From assembly GCA_019637265.1 (NCBI GenBank), contig JAHBVY010000003.1, forward strand, positions 1 through 64,000: a stretch of DNA of 64,000 nt, in the 5' to 3' direction. Made by a program: the position numbers and the translations under genes. How positions within the stretch are numbered: position 1 is the stretch's first letter; each line of letters starts with the position of its first letter. Source of the stretch: Polyangiaceae bacterium. Lineage in GTDB: Bacteria; Myxococcota_A; Polyangia; Polyangiales; Polyangiaceae. Below the pieces are notes generated by a model. That model ran no database searches. It was not told where the DNA came from and worked only from the letters and a program-made list of their open reading frames with translations. Below, piece after piece: positions 25,416-32,625 of this stretch.

Positions 25416-26108
25416 TCACGGCGCCTCCTGAGGTGGCGAGAGGCCGAGCGCGCTGAGCGGCGCCCTGAGATCGTCAGGTAACGGCGCCATCACGGACAGC
25501 GCTTCGCCGGTGATGGGGTGCGTGAAGGCGATGGAGGCGGCGTGGAGCGCGAGCCGATGGAGACCATACTCCGCGCGGTAGCGCCGATTGATAGCGCCCG
25601 AGCCGTGACGCACGTCGCCGATGAGCGGGTGATGGATGTGCTTCAGGTGACGACGCACCTGGTGGAGCCGCCCTGTCTTCGGCCTCGCCTCCACGAGGGA
25701 GCAGCGATCGACAGGAGAGCGCCCCATCACACGAAACGCCGTCACCGCCGGGACGCGCGACGCGCCCTCCGCGCGCGGGACGGCGTAGTCGATGAGGCCT
25801 TCGTCAGGCGGCCTGCCGCGCACCAGCGCCCAATAGACCTTCTCCACGTGGCCTGCTTCAAAGAGCCGGCTGAGCTGAGAAGCCGCCTCCCGATCCCGAG
25901 CGAAGACAAGCGCCCCGCTGGTGCCCCGGTCGAGCCGATGCACGGGGAACACATGGCGCCCCCCGAGCGCATCGCGCACCCGGAACAGCGCCACATCATC
26001 GTCATTGTCCCAGCCCCGATGCACGAGCAAACCCGAAGGCTTGTTCATGATCACGAGGTGCTCATCGACGAAGAGGAGCTCTCTAGGGTGCACGCGTGAA
26101 GGATACAC
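25416..26108 (-). CDS. truC: RluA-family pseudouridine synthase, TruC-like
   Basis: 230 residues. The catalytic Asp60 lies in HRLDRGTSGAL. LLFVDEHLVIMNKPSGLLVHRG at the start, GHVEKVYWALVRG and TGRLHQVRRHLKHIHHPLIGD complete the RluA pattern. There is no S4 domain. The short length and start are closest to TruC, which makes pseudouridine 65 in tRNA; another RluA subfamily cannot be excluded. Cytosolic. It lies next to the accessory island that begins with the XRE gene. Confidence 0.82.
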   Translation of the reverse strand: MYPSRVHPRELLFVDEHLVIMNKPSGLLVHRGWDNDDDVALFRVRDALGGRHVFPVHRLDRGTSGALVFARDREAASQLSRLFEAGHVEKVYWALVRGRPPDEGLIDYAVPRAEGASRVPAVTAFRVMGRSPVDRCSLVEARPKTGRLHQVRRHLKHIHHPLIGDVRHGSGAINRRYRAEYGLHRLALHAASIAFTHPITGEALSVMAPLPDDLRAPLSALGLSPPQEAP

Positions 26109-26167
26109 GCGCGGGTCAAGCGTGGCGCTCCGGCCGACAGCTGCCCCAAGGGCCTGTTCAGGCTACC

Positions 26168-26437
26168 TCAATCCTCCGTCACCTTCCGCGGACGCCCTGG
26201 GCGCCGCGCGTCGCGCACCTTGGGTGCGACGAACAGGTCCCCGATCGGGACCACCAGCGCCTTGGCGAGCCGCACCAGCATCCGCACGGTCACGTTATCT
26301 CCCGACTCGACGCGCCGTAGGTCTCGCGGGTCGATCCCCAGCCGCTCCGCCAGCTGCTGCTGGGTGAGCCCGCGCTTCTTCCGAAGCTCGATCACGCGCT
26401 GCCCCAAGTCCTGGCAGACACGCTCCGCGTCATCCAC
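26168..26437 (-). CDS. XRE-family helix-turn-helix regulator
   Basis: 89 residues. Residues about 10-66 form a Cro/CI-type helix-turn-helix: LGQRVIELRKKRGLTQQQLAERLG, then LRRVESGDNVTVRMLVRLAKAL. A basic tail (RRPGRPRKVTED) resembles an AT-hook. It is transcribed away from the small-protein gene at 26671. A perfect inverted repeat at 26465-26494, about 30 bases upstream of its start, is the likely autoregulatory operator. Probably controls the island to its right; that is inference. Confidence 0.88.
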   Translation of the reverse strand: MDDAERVCQDLGQRVIELRKKRGLTQQQLAERLGIDPRDLRRVESGDNVTVRMLVRLAKALVVPIGDLFVAPKVRDARRPGRPRKVTED

Positions 26438-26455
26438 CGGCGCACGATGAAACCG

Positions 26456-26494
26456 TTGACAATCCTAAAACAGGTGTACCGCCTCCTGTTTTAG
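26456..26494. promoter_or_regulatory. XRE operator: 10-bp inverted repeat with 10-bp spacer
   Basis: CTAAAACAGG (26465-26474) and its exact complement CCTGTTTTAG (26485-26494) are separated by 10 bases. A TTGACA at 26456-26461 adjoins it. The dyad centre-to-centre distance of 20 bases, about two helical turns, fits binding by a dimer or dimer pair of the neighbouring XRE protein, controlling divergent transcription. Confidence 0.75.
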
Positions 26495-26670
26495 CGCTGT
26501 CCGCCGAGGCATACTCGATGGTCGCGGTTCAAAACTAGGAGTCTCTGATGACACGTTGCTCCGGTGGAGGATGAAGACTTGGGCACACTGGGACAGACGC
26601 AAGTGATCCATCCGAACATTGCTATGACAGTAGTGCCTTGATCTACATTGCTACAGTACAAGGAGGAAAG

Positions 26671-26928
26671 ATGGCCGAATTGAAAATCACAATTTCATGC
26701 GAGCAACTCTGCGATGATACTTGCGGCGACTCATCGATTTGGAGGTTTGAGTGTGACGATGGCTTCGCCATCGAGGGGCGTGTAACGCAGTGGCCGGCCC
26801 CTCCAGCGTCAGATTGGGGTCCTCGGGACACGATCTACGTTGGTCCGGGTGATATCGGGAAACCCCTGCTGATCGGCCACGTGCGACGATGGAGTCGGGT
26901 GCACCGACCAGGCGATCGGTGCGCGTAG
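26671..26928 (+). CDS. Small protein of unknown function
   Basis: 85 residues from ATG 26671, chosen for the very strong ribosome site AAGGAGGAAAG directly before it. The protein starts MAELKITISCEQLCDDTCGD and has alternating hydrophobic and polar residues that suggest a small beta fold; four cysteines in the first half could bind metal. Codon use is less GC-biased at the start than in neighbours, a sign of recent transfer. The membrane protein gene begins 7 bases after its stop, so the two are probably cotranscribed. No family recognised. Confidence 0.6.
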   Translation: MAELKITISCEQLCDDTCGDSSIWRFECDDGFAIEGRVTQWPAPPASDWGPRDTIYVGPGDIGKPLLIGHVRRWSRVHRPGDRCA

Positions 26929-26935
26929 GTGCATC

Positions 26936-28111
26936 ATGAGCAACCCGCTGCTCGATCCGCTTCACGAAGCTGTCGCGATATTCGGTGTTGAGGATGCTGA
27001 GTCGCGGCAAGTGCTCGATCTCGTTACGCCTGAGCACTTGGTAGCGGCGGTTCAACGTGGTCAACGCCGAGCGCTTACTGAGTACGAGCTTGGGCCACGG
27101 GCGCGAGCTGCGCTCACGGCCTGGACGAGTGAGATGTCGGCCAGGGCCCGGGGGCTCCGTCCTCTGTGGAATGAGGCGGATGCGCGCGAGCGTGGGTCGT
27201 TAGGGGCGCATTTTGCGGCGGGGGTAAAATCAGATAAGGTTGGGCTAGCGATTGGGCAGTTGTTTGGTCCTGTAGGGATGTTGGTGGGAGGAGCCGTTGA
27301 TGTTCTGGTGGCAAGCGACAAGGTGGAAAAAGAGATCACCCAGAGTTTTGTGAACTACATACAGGCTGTTGCAAACTGGTGTGACTATTGTGAAAATTGT
27401 GCCCACAGTATCGCTCACGCAGACGAGCAAGACGCCGCAGACGCACGAGCACGCGCATTGGCGGGTCAAGAGCCTGCTGGGCTACTGGGTCCCGTGGGCG
27501 CCGAGTTGGACACTGTTGGTGGTGGACGCAGACGCCTCATGGTCGTCCTGATCGCGATCGTTGGGCTGGTTGTAGTCGGAGGCAGCATCGGGGGGCTGGC
27601 AGCGTACTTCTCGTCGAGCGCTCCGAAGCCAGTTGCCTCGACCGCTCCGATGACCACTGCGCTCCCAGCCTTACCATCGTCCTGGGTTGCGAAGGATGGG
27701 GCGCAGTATCGGCTCGAACAGGATGGCTCCCGCATCGAGCTCGTCATCGCAGATATGGGCAAAGGCCACCTTGGTCCCGGCGAGGTGGAGTTCGTGCTCA
27801 TCAAGCCTGAGCGGGGCGCTGAGACCTACCGAGTTTCCCACACGCTTCGTCCGCTGCTGCCGACCAAGAGCATGTACGATGAGGCGGGTTACACGAGCTG
27901 TTTGCGAACCATCACATCAGTGGAAGGTAGCGCGCTCGTGGCGCGGGTGTCGCCGCAGAAGATCGAGATCGAGATGGCGGTGCTGGAGCTGCCTGCCCGG
28001 GCGTTCAAGCGCTCCCCGCGCACCGGGAAGATCGTGGCCTGTGATGGCTTGGGTACCGCCGAGGCCTTCCGCCGGACGATGCAGCTAGTACCCAATCGCT
28101 CCGGAGACTGA
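26936..28111 (+). CDS. Membrane protein of unknown function with Gly-zipper segment
   Basis: 391 residues. The helical N-terminal region (1-95) precedes a Gly-rich hydrophobic stretch at about 100-118 (VGLAIGQLFGPVGMLVGGAV), which resembles the glycine zippers of membrane-inserting proteins. A true transmembrane helix lies at about 200-222 (VVLIAIVGLVVVGGSIGGLAAYF). The C-terminal ~165 residues after a Thr/Pro linker look like a folded beta-rich domain (VEFVLIKPERGAETYRVSH). Follows the small gene at 26671 by 7 bases. The combination of a regulator, a small protein and a Gly-zipper membrane protein in a low-GC patch could be a defence or toxin module, but this is only suggestion. Confidence 0.6.
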   Translation: MSNPLLDPLHEAVAIFGVEDAESRQVLDLVTPEHLVAAVQRGQRRALTEYELGPRARAALTAWTSEMSARARGLRPLWNEADARERGSLGAHFAAGVKSDKVGLAIGQLFGPVGMLVGGAVDVLVASDKVEKEITQSFVNYIQAVANWCDYCENCAHSIAHADEQDAADARARALAGQEPAGLLGPVGAELDTVGGGRRRLMVVLIAIVGLVVVGGSIGGLAAYFSSSAPKPVASTAPMTTALPALPSSWVAKDGAQYRLEQDGSRIELVIADMGKGHLGPGEVEFVLIKPERGAETYRVSHTLRPLLPTKSMYDEAGYTSCLRTITSVEGSALVARVSPQKIEIEMAVLELPARAFKRSPRTGKIVACDGLGTAEAFRRTMQLVPNRSGD

Positions 28112-28468
28112 TGGCGGACGGGGCGTGTCCCAAGTGTGTCCCATGCATGTCTCAAGTTCAAGTGGTTGAAATAATTGAAGAAATCTCGGTTGGCCGCCGA
28201 ATGGAGGGACCAAGCTGGGACCAGTTCAGGTGCCGGAAATGGCCCAGGAATCCCCGAGCTACGGCGCCCGGAGCGCTCCAGCTGGACCAAGCCTAGCGAA
28301 CTGCTGGTGGCGTGGCGGGAGCCGCTCGCGGAGACCGGGTCGCGACGGTTGTGCGGACGCTTGCTCCGCTCGTCGCCGTGTACACGACCCGAGCCGTCAT
28401 CGGCCCACGGCGGCTGCGCGGGGGCGCTTGGCTTGCTCCGGGCCCGGCCGGGGAGTAGCCTGGGTCTG
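28112..28468. other. Intergenic region between two island cassettes (357 bp)
   Basis: No supported gene. Begins with a triplet of near repeats of GTGTCCCA/GTGTCTCA, then an unusually AT-rich patch around 28158-28192 (TTCAAGTGG, TTGAAATAATTGAAG) that may hold the promoter of the downstream cassette or an old recombination junction. The long frame reading through the rest gives Arg/Pro/Ser-rich sequence and is taken as non-coding up to 28469. Confidence 0.45.
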
Positions 28469-28864
28469 GTGGACGGCGAGGATTCGATGGTGCTGGCGGA
28501 GTGGCCCGACCACTTCCCGGCGTGCTGTCCACCTGCCGATGCGGACGACCTGAGTGGTGACGTCCTGGTGTTGGTTGCGGCAGACCCGCCCGGCCGTGGG
28601 GACTTCGCGTCTGCCGCGGAGCGAGGGGTGTTCAAGGATGCTGACCCGTGCCTCCGCGCGGGCATGTCGTGTGCTAGGGAGCAGGGCCACCTGGTGGACC
28701 TGCGGCGGAACACCAGGCGGCTTCGTAACCACAAGATCGCGTGCGCCGCGCTCACTGGCGAGCACGGGAAGATCAAGAAGACGCTTGGTGCGGGGCACTA
28801 CACGATGTGGCTGCGACGTCATGCGCTAGACGCCGCGCCGTCGCTTTTTCGGGTGTCGGCATGA
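28469..28864 (+). CDS. Small protein of an uncharacterised bacterial family, cassette gene 1
   Basis: About 131 residues from GTG 28469; ATG 28487 gives 125. The protein reads like an uncharacterised family I associate with bacterial accessory regions: CCPPADADDLSG, then VLVAADPPGRGDFASAAERG, CLRAGMSCAREQGHLVDL, a basic stretch RRNTRRLRNHKIACAALTGE and HGKIKKT with a late HYTMWL. The spacing of DPP, Cys/Ala-rich and basic segments is the visible signature. Its stop overlaps the next start as ATGA at 28861-28864, so the two proteins are made together. A two-gene toxin-antitoxin or defence-like unit is possible but not shown. Confidence 0.65.
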   Translation: MDGEDSMVLAEWPDHFPACCPPADADDLSGDVLVLVAADPPGRGDFASAAERGVFKDADPCLRAGMSCAREQGHLVDLRRNTRRLRNHKIACAALTGEHGKIKKTLGAGHYTMWLRRHALDAAPSLFRVSA

Positions 28865-30033
28865 TCGGCGATTGGTCCCAGCTCCCGGCGCAGTCTTGCC
28901 TTCCTTCCCAAGACCTTGTCATCACGGAGGTCCTGGCGGAGTACGATGGGCCGCAGATTGTCCTCGGTAAGTGGAGAGAGGCTCCTGTTTTTGGGGTAGC
29001 CGCTGACGCTGAGGCGGATGTCGTGCGTTGGGTACTCGCTGCGATCACGTCCGTTGAGCTCCGAGCGATGGCGTTGGGTGTACTGCCCACTCGGGAGCTC
29101 TACCTGAAGGGCGAGACGGTTACAGTCGTAGATGCTGACGATAGCTTCCGCGTCGTCGGCGTGTGGGAGGGGATCGAGGGCGAACGGCTCGGCGATAACC
29201 TGCCTGAGGCAGGGGCGTTGTTGCCACTTGCGGTTCGCAGCAAGCTTCAGAAGGACCTGGGTGAGGCTGTGGCGCCCGAGGTTGCCCTCGGCGCGAGTCC
29301 AGAACTCGATGGGCATGCAGTGGGCTTCCGCGCGCTGTCAGATGTTCTGAGTGCCCTGCAGCGGTTCGTTAATGCGGTCGCCCAGGCGACGGTGACCGAC
29401 GCTGCAAGCCGCGGGCGGTACTCGGCCGAAGTGGTGCGTCAGGCAGCGCTTGGGGTCCTCGGGGCCGCGCCCGGCTCCCTGCGTATTCGTGTTTTACCGT
29501 CGGATGAGCGCCTACTCGATACGGCGCTCGAGGTCCTCGCTGGCGCGGTTGCGTGCGGTGACGATGTTGGGCGACTGAGGGAGGTGCTCGCGCCGTTCGG
29601 TCAACGTGTCCGAGCGCGCTATACCGAGATCCTAGAGGTCGTGCGGAAGCATCGCCTAGAGATGCTGAGCCACGCTGGCCCGGTCGCGGTGTATCTTAGC
29701 GCAGCAACCTCTGAACGCATCATTCGCGCGATGGCGCCGAGGGTGGAGGAGACTCGCTACACGCGGCCGGCGACTGGCAGCTTCGTTGCTTACGACTCCG
29801 CCGCGCTGACGTTCGAGTTCGTAGCGGATGATGATGTGGTGTACGATGGGAGCGTACCTCGTGAAGTGGCCGAGAAGCACGAGGTCATCGCAGTCGGTGT
29901 TGGGGCGGCGTACATCGTGCTGATAACCACGATCGTTTGGGCAGGGCCAGATGGTCGTCGTGAGAGCTTCGAGCTTTCGGATGTGGTTCGTCGGGTTGAT
30001 CCGTTGGCGGTGGCGCTGCGTGAGGCGCTGTAG
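28861..30033 (+). CDS. Protein of unknown function (DUF6575-like N-terminus), cassette gene 2
   Basis: 390 residues from ATG 28861, which overlaps the upstream stop. The N-terminal ~60 residues (LVITEVLAEYDGPQIVLGKW) resemble the start of DUF6575-type proteins. The middle is helical and Ala/Val-rich with no membrane segment. No nuclease, kinase, ATPase or protease motif was found. Its C-terminal part has acidic loops (EFVADDDVVYDG) and then a hydrophobic strand-like run (AYIVLITTIVWAGPDG). Tight coupling with the small basic protein upstream suggests a complex. Ends 32 bases before a convergent gene. Family assignment tentative. Confidence 0.6.
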   Translation: MIGDWSQLPAQSCLPSQDLVITEVLAEYDGPQIVLGKWREAPVFGVAADAEADVVRWVLAAITSVELRAMALGVLPTRELYLKGETVTVVDADDSFRVVGVWEGIEGERLGDNLPEAGALLPLAVRSKLQKDLGEAVAPEVALGASPELDGHAVGFRALSDVLSALQRFVNAVAQATVTDAASRGRYSAEVVRQAALGVLGAAPGSLRIRVLPSDERLLDTALEVLAGAVACGDDVGRLREVLAPFGQRVRARYTEILEVVRKHRLEMLSHAGPVAVYLSAATSERIIRAMAPRVEETRYTRPATGSFVAYDSAALTFEFVADDDVVYDGSVPREVAEKHEVIAVGVGAAYIVLITTIVWAGPDGRRESFELSDVVRRVDPLAVALREAL

Positions 30034-30064
30034 TGGCTTGTCTCATTAAGGGAGACCGCGCCGC

Positions 30065-30829
30065 TCACCCCAGGTCGACCCACGTGTCTTGATTGGGGTG
30101 CTTGCCTACGATGGTTTGGCGTTGGAGCGGGGCGGCTCGGTCGATGAGGCCGGCGTAGGTTTGGGTGGGGGGGCTCTCGCTGGTTTCGTAGTGGCTGCCT
30201 TCGGCGTGTTGGAAGTAGAGCTGGTGGTCGAACTGGGCGCGGTCGTGCCAGCGGCCGTCGTGGACGTGCACCGTGGGGAAGAAGAGGCGCTCGGGGGTCC
30301 GGGTGGGGAAGGTGAACGCCATGGGGTGGATCGTCTGGTCGCCTGGCTTCAGCTGGAACACCGCGAAGCCGTAGTCGGAGTAGTGAGCCACCTTGTCGAA
30401 GAGCACGCTCGGTAGGCGGAAGCGCGGGTCGAGGCGCGTGAAGTCGGCGCGGGTGGGGACGTAGGAGGCGATGAAGGAGCCGACCTCGTGCACCACCAAG
30501 AGCGGCGCGGGGGCGAGCTGACGACTCTGGGGGAACGGGCCTTTGCGGGGGATGGGCTGGGGGAACAGCGCCGCGAGCTCGAGGAACATCTTCGGGTGCT
30601 CGTGCAGGTCGATGAAGCGGACCGCGCCCTCGCCCGCTCCAGCCGTCACGGGCAGCGGGAGGATCATCGCGACCTCGCGCGCGGCGCGAAGGTGCATGCT
30701 GTACGCCAGCGCCTGCACCCCTCGCTCGATGCGTCGCGCGAAGAGGTTCGTCGCCGAGACGTGGACCTTGGGTGGTGGTGACAGTCGCCCGAGCCACGAC
30801 GTGGGCGCCGCCACGGAGAAACAGCACAT
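30065..30829 (-). CDS. Conserved-looking protein of unknown function
   Basis: 254 residues from ATG 30829; the longer start at 30847 adds six. It begins MCCFSVAAPTSWLGRLSPP with no clear signal peptide. The body alternates beta-like strands and loops (AMILPLPVTAGAGEGAVRFIDL, LLVVHEVGSFIASYVPTRADF, FAVFQLKPGDQTIHPMAFTFPTR, LFFPTVHVHDGRWHDRAQFDHQLYF). Several His residues cluster at the C-terminal side. The pattern looks like a real, folded cytosolic protein and I recall similar hypothetical proteins, but no biochemical role. Confidence 0.65.
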   Translation of the reverse strand: MCCFSVAAPTSWLGRLSPPPKVHVSATNLFARRIERGVQALAYSMHLRAAREVAMILPLPVTAGAGEGAVRFIDLHEHPKMFLELAALFPQPIPRKGPFPQSRQLAPAPLLVVHEVGSFIASYVPTRADFTRLDPRFRLPSVLFDKVAHYSDYGFAVFQLKPGDQTIHPMAFTFPTRTPERLFFPTVHVHDGRWHDRAQFDHQLYFQHAEGSHYETSESPPTQTYAGLIDRAAPLQRQTIVGKHPNQDTWVDLG

Positions 30830-30936
30830 GGCTGCGGAGCCTATCACGCAGTGATGACTGCGGACTGGGCGTGCCCGCGCGGAGCACCTCGCGCCCTCCA
30901 GCGCCGCGTTGCTGCTTCGACATGCGCGTCACACAG

Positions 30937-30966
30937 TGCGGTGCCGTCTAACCCCCCGATCCTCCC
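30937..30966 (-). repeat. Dispersed G-rich repeat, core copy
   Basis: GTGCGGTGCCGTCTAACCCC continuing into CCGATCCTCC; the reverse complement carries G tract plus TTAGACGGCACCGC. Lies in a short gap between two minus-strand genes. Confidence 0.75.
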
Positions 30967-30995
30967 TGAATGGTGGTGCTCCTGCGCAGGCAGGC

Positions 30996-31436
30996 TCAGT
31001 GTACCGTGACGCTCTCGCGCGGTTGCAGCTCGGTGACGTACACTGGCCAGGCTGCTGGGTCGCGACGCCAAGCGTCCGTGTCGCCCGGGCGCACGTCCAC
31101 CCGGAGCGCGTACTCACCGACCACCGGCGGGTGAGGCAAGCCGAGCATTCGCGTGCGGAAACGCGGGGTGCGGTAGGTGTGGCGGCTCACCTCCGTGGGT
31201 AGCTCGAGGCCGGAGTCCAACGCGACGAGCACGAAGCGCGTCTCGAAGACGAGGCCACGCTCCTCAGGGGTGAGCGCCCAGTAGGCGTGGAGCTCCACCG
31301 GGATCAGCCCGCCGGGCGGTGGGGTGGCGCCGGGTGGCAGGTTCAGCTGCTCGATCAGGTTGAACAGCGACACGTTGTTCGACCCCTGGTCCAGCGAGGA
31401 GCCACTGCAAACCCCAAGGAAATAGCAGCGAGGCAC
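30996..31436 (-). CDS. Protein of unknown function (DUF6941-like)
   Basis: 146 residues. No signal peptide. CYFLGVCSGSSLDQGSNNVSLFNLIEQLNLPP at the start and a beta-rich C-terminal part (YALRVDVRPGDTDAW, WPVYVTELQPRESVTVH) recall the small DUF6941 family, which opens with a similar statement of a cellular reporter-type protein and a beta sandwich. A match search would be needed to confirm. On the same strand as the gene at 30065-30829, but separated by a repeat copy, so cotranscription is uncertain. Confidence 0.5.
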   Translation of the reverse strand: MPRCYFLGVCSGSSLDQGSNNVSLFNLIEQLNLPPGATPPPGGLIPVELHAYWALTPEERGLVFETRFVLVALDSGLELPTEVSRHTYRTPRFRTRMLGLPHPPVVGEYALRVDVRPGDTDAWRRDPAAWPVYVTELQPRESVTVH

Positions 31437-31615
31437 CCGGGCTCATTACTCCGCTTCGCCCACGCGTGCCAGCGCTTGCGGCTTCGTCGCTGGTGCTCGG
31501 TATGGCACCGCGCGGCGATCGGCTCGGGAGGGCCGTGCGGTGCGAGCGGTCCGCGTCGGCGCTTGGCGGGGGTGAGGCGGTTCGCTATCGTCGCGGCTCA
31601 TCCAACGAGGCACCC

Positions 31616-32551
31616 ATGGCATCCAGCCTGTTCACGCTGCTCGACGACATCGCCACCCTGCTCGACGACGTCGCCGCGATGACGAAGGTCGCCACCAAGC
31701 GGACGGCCGGGGTGCTCGGTGACGACCTCGCGGTCAACGCCGAGCAGGTGACGGGTGTGCGGCCCGATCGGGAGCTCCCGGTGGTGTGGGCGGTGGCCAA
31801 GGGCTCGGCGCTGAACAAGGCCATCTTGGTGCCGGCGGCGCTGCTCATCAGCGCGGTGGCGCCGTGGCTCATCGTGCCGCTCTTGCTCTTGGGCGGCGCC
31901 TTCCTCTGCTTCGAGGGGTGCGAGAAGATCGCGCATCGCTACCTCCACCCCAAGGAATCGGAGGCGGCGCGTCACGCGGAGCTGGCCTCGGCGGTGGCCG
32001 ACCCCAGCGTGGATCTGGTGGCGCTCGAGAAGGGCAAGATCCGCGGCGCCGTGCGGACGGACTTCATCCTCTCCGCGGAGATCGTGGTGATCGCGCTCGG
32101 CAGCGCGGCTGACGCACCGCTCTTGAACAAGGCGCTGCTGCTCGTCGCCATTTCAGTGATCTGCACGGTGGGTGTTTACGGTTTGGTCGCGGGGATCGTG
32201 AAGCTGGACGACGCGGGCGTCTTGCTCTCACGGCGCGAGTCGCCCATCGCGAGGGGGGTTGGCCAAGTGCTCCTCAAGGTGGCGCCCAAGCTCATGAAGC
32301 TGTTGTCGGTGGTCGGCACCGTTGCGATGTTCCTCGTCGGCGGGGGGATCGTCAGCCACAACGTGCCCGCGGTGCACAAGATGTCCGTTAGCCTGACGAA
32401 CAAAGCCGCGGCCTCTTTGGGCACGGTGGGTGAAGCGCTCACGCCGCTCCTCTTCGACGCGGTGCTGGGCATCCTCCTCGGCTCGATTGGGCTGCTCGGC
32501 GTCACCGTGGTCACCCGAGCGCTCAAGAAGCGCGCCCCAGCCGAGGCTTGA
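31616..32551 (+). CDS. DUF808 (YedI-like) inner-membrane protein
   Basis: 311 residues from ATG 31616. MASSLFTLLDDIATLLDDVAAMTKVATKRTAGVLGDDLAVNA is the conserved opening of the DUF808 family (YedI in E. coli). Several membrane helices follow (ALLISAVAPWLIVPLLLLGGAFL; ALLLVAISVICTVGVYGLVAG; LLSVVGTVAMFLVGGGIV; AVLGILLGSIGLLGVTVV). FEGCEKIAHRYLHP is also conserved. Function is unknown for the family. A single-gene unit, convergent with the O-antigen-ligase-like gene, with a full G-rich repeat copy between the two stops. Confidence 0.9.
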   Translation: MASSLFTLLDDIATLLDDVAAMTKVATKRTAGVLGDDLAVNAEQVTGVRPDRELPVVWAVAKGSALNKAILVPAALLISAVAPWLIVPLLLLGGAFLCFEGCEKIAHRYLHPKESEAARHAELASAVADPSVDLVALEKGKIRGAVRTDFILSAEIVVIALGSAADAPLLNKALLLVAISVICTVGVYGLVAGIVKLDDAGVLLSRRESPIARGVGQVLLKVAPKLMKLLSVVGTVAMFLVGGGIVSHNVPAVHKMSVSLTNKAAASLGTVGEALTPLLFDAVLGILLGSIGLLGVTVVTRALKKRAPAEA

Positions 32552-32563
32552 GATCTCGTCTGT

Positions 32564-32596
32564 TTGGAGGGGGTTTGGGGGTTGGACGGCACCGCG
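32564..32596 (+). repeat. Dispersed G-rich repeat, full copy
   Basis: TTGGAGGGGGTTTGGGGG directly followed by TTGGACGGCACCGCG. This is the clearest complete example, placed between two convergent stop codons where only terminators would be expected. Confidence 0.85.
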
Positions 32597-32625
32597 TCAG
32601 CTTCAGCCGCGAGCAGCACAATACG

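Noticed and set aside
28175-28468. Upstream extension of the small cassette gene
   Set aside because: Composition changes to Arg/Ser/Pro-rich and the family-like sequence begins only after 28469.
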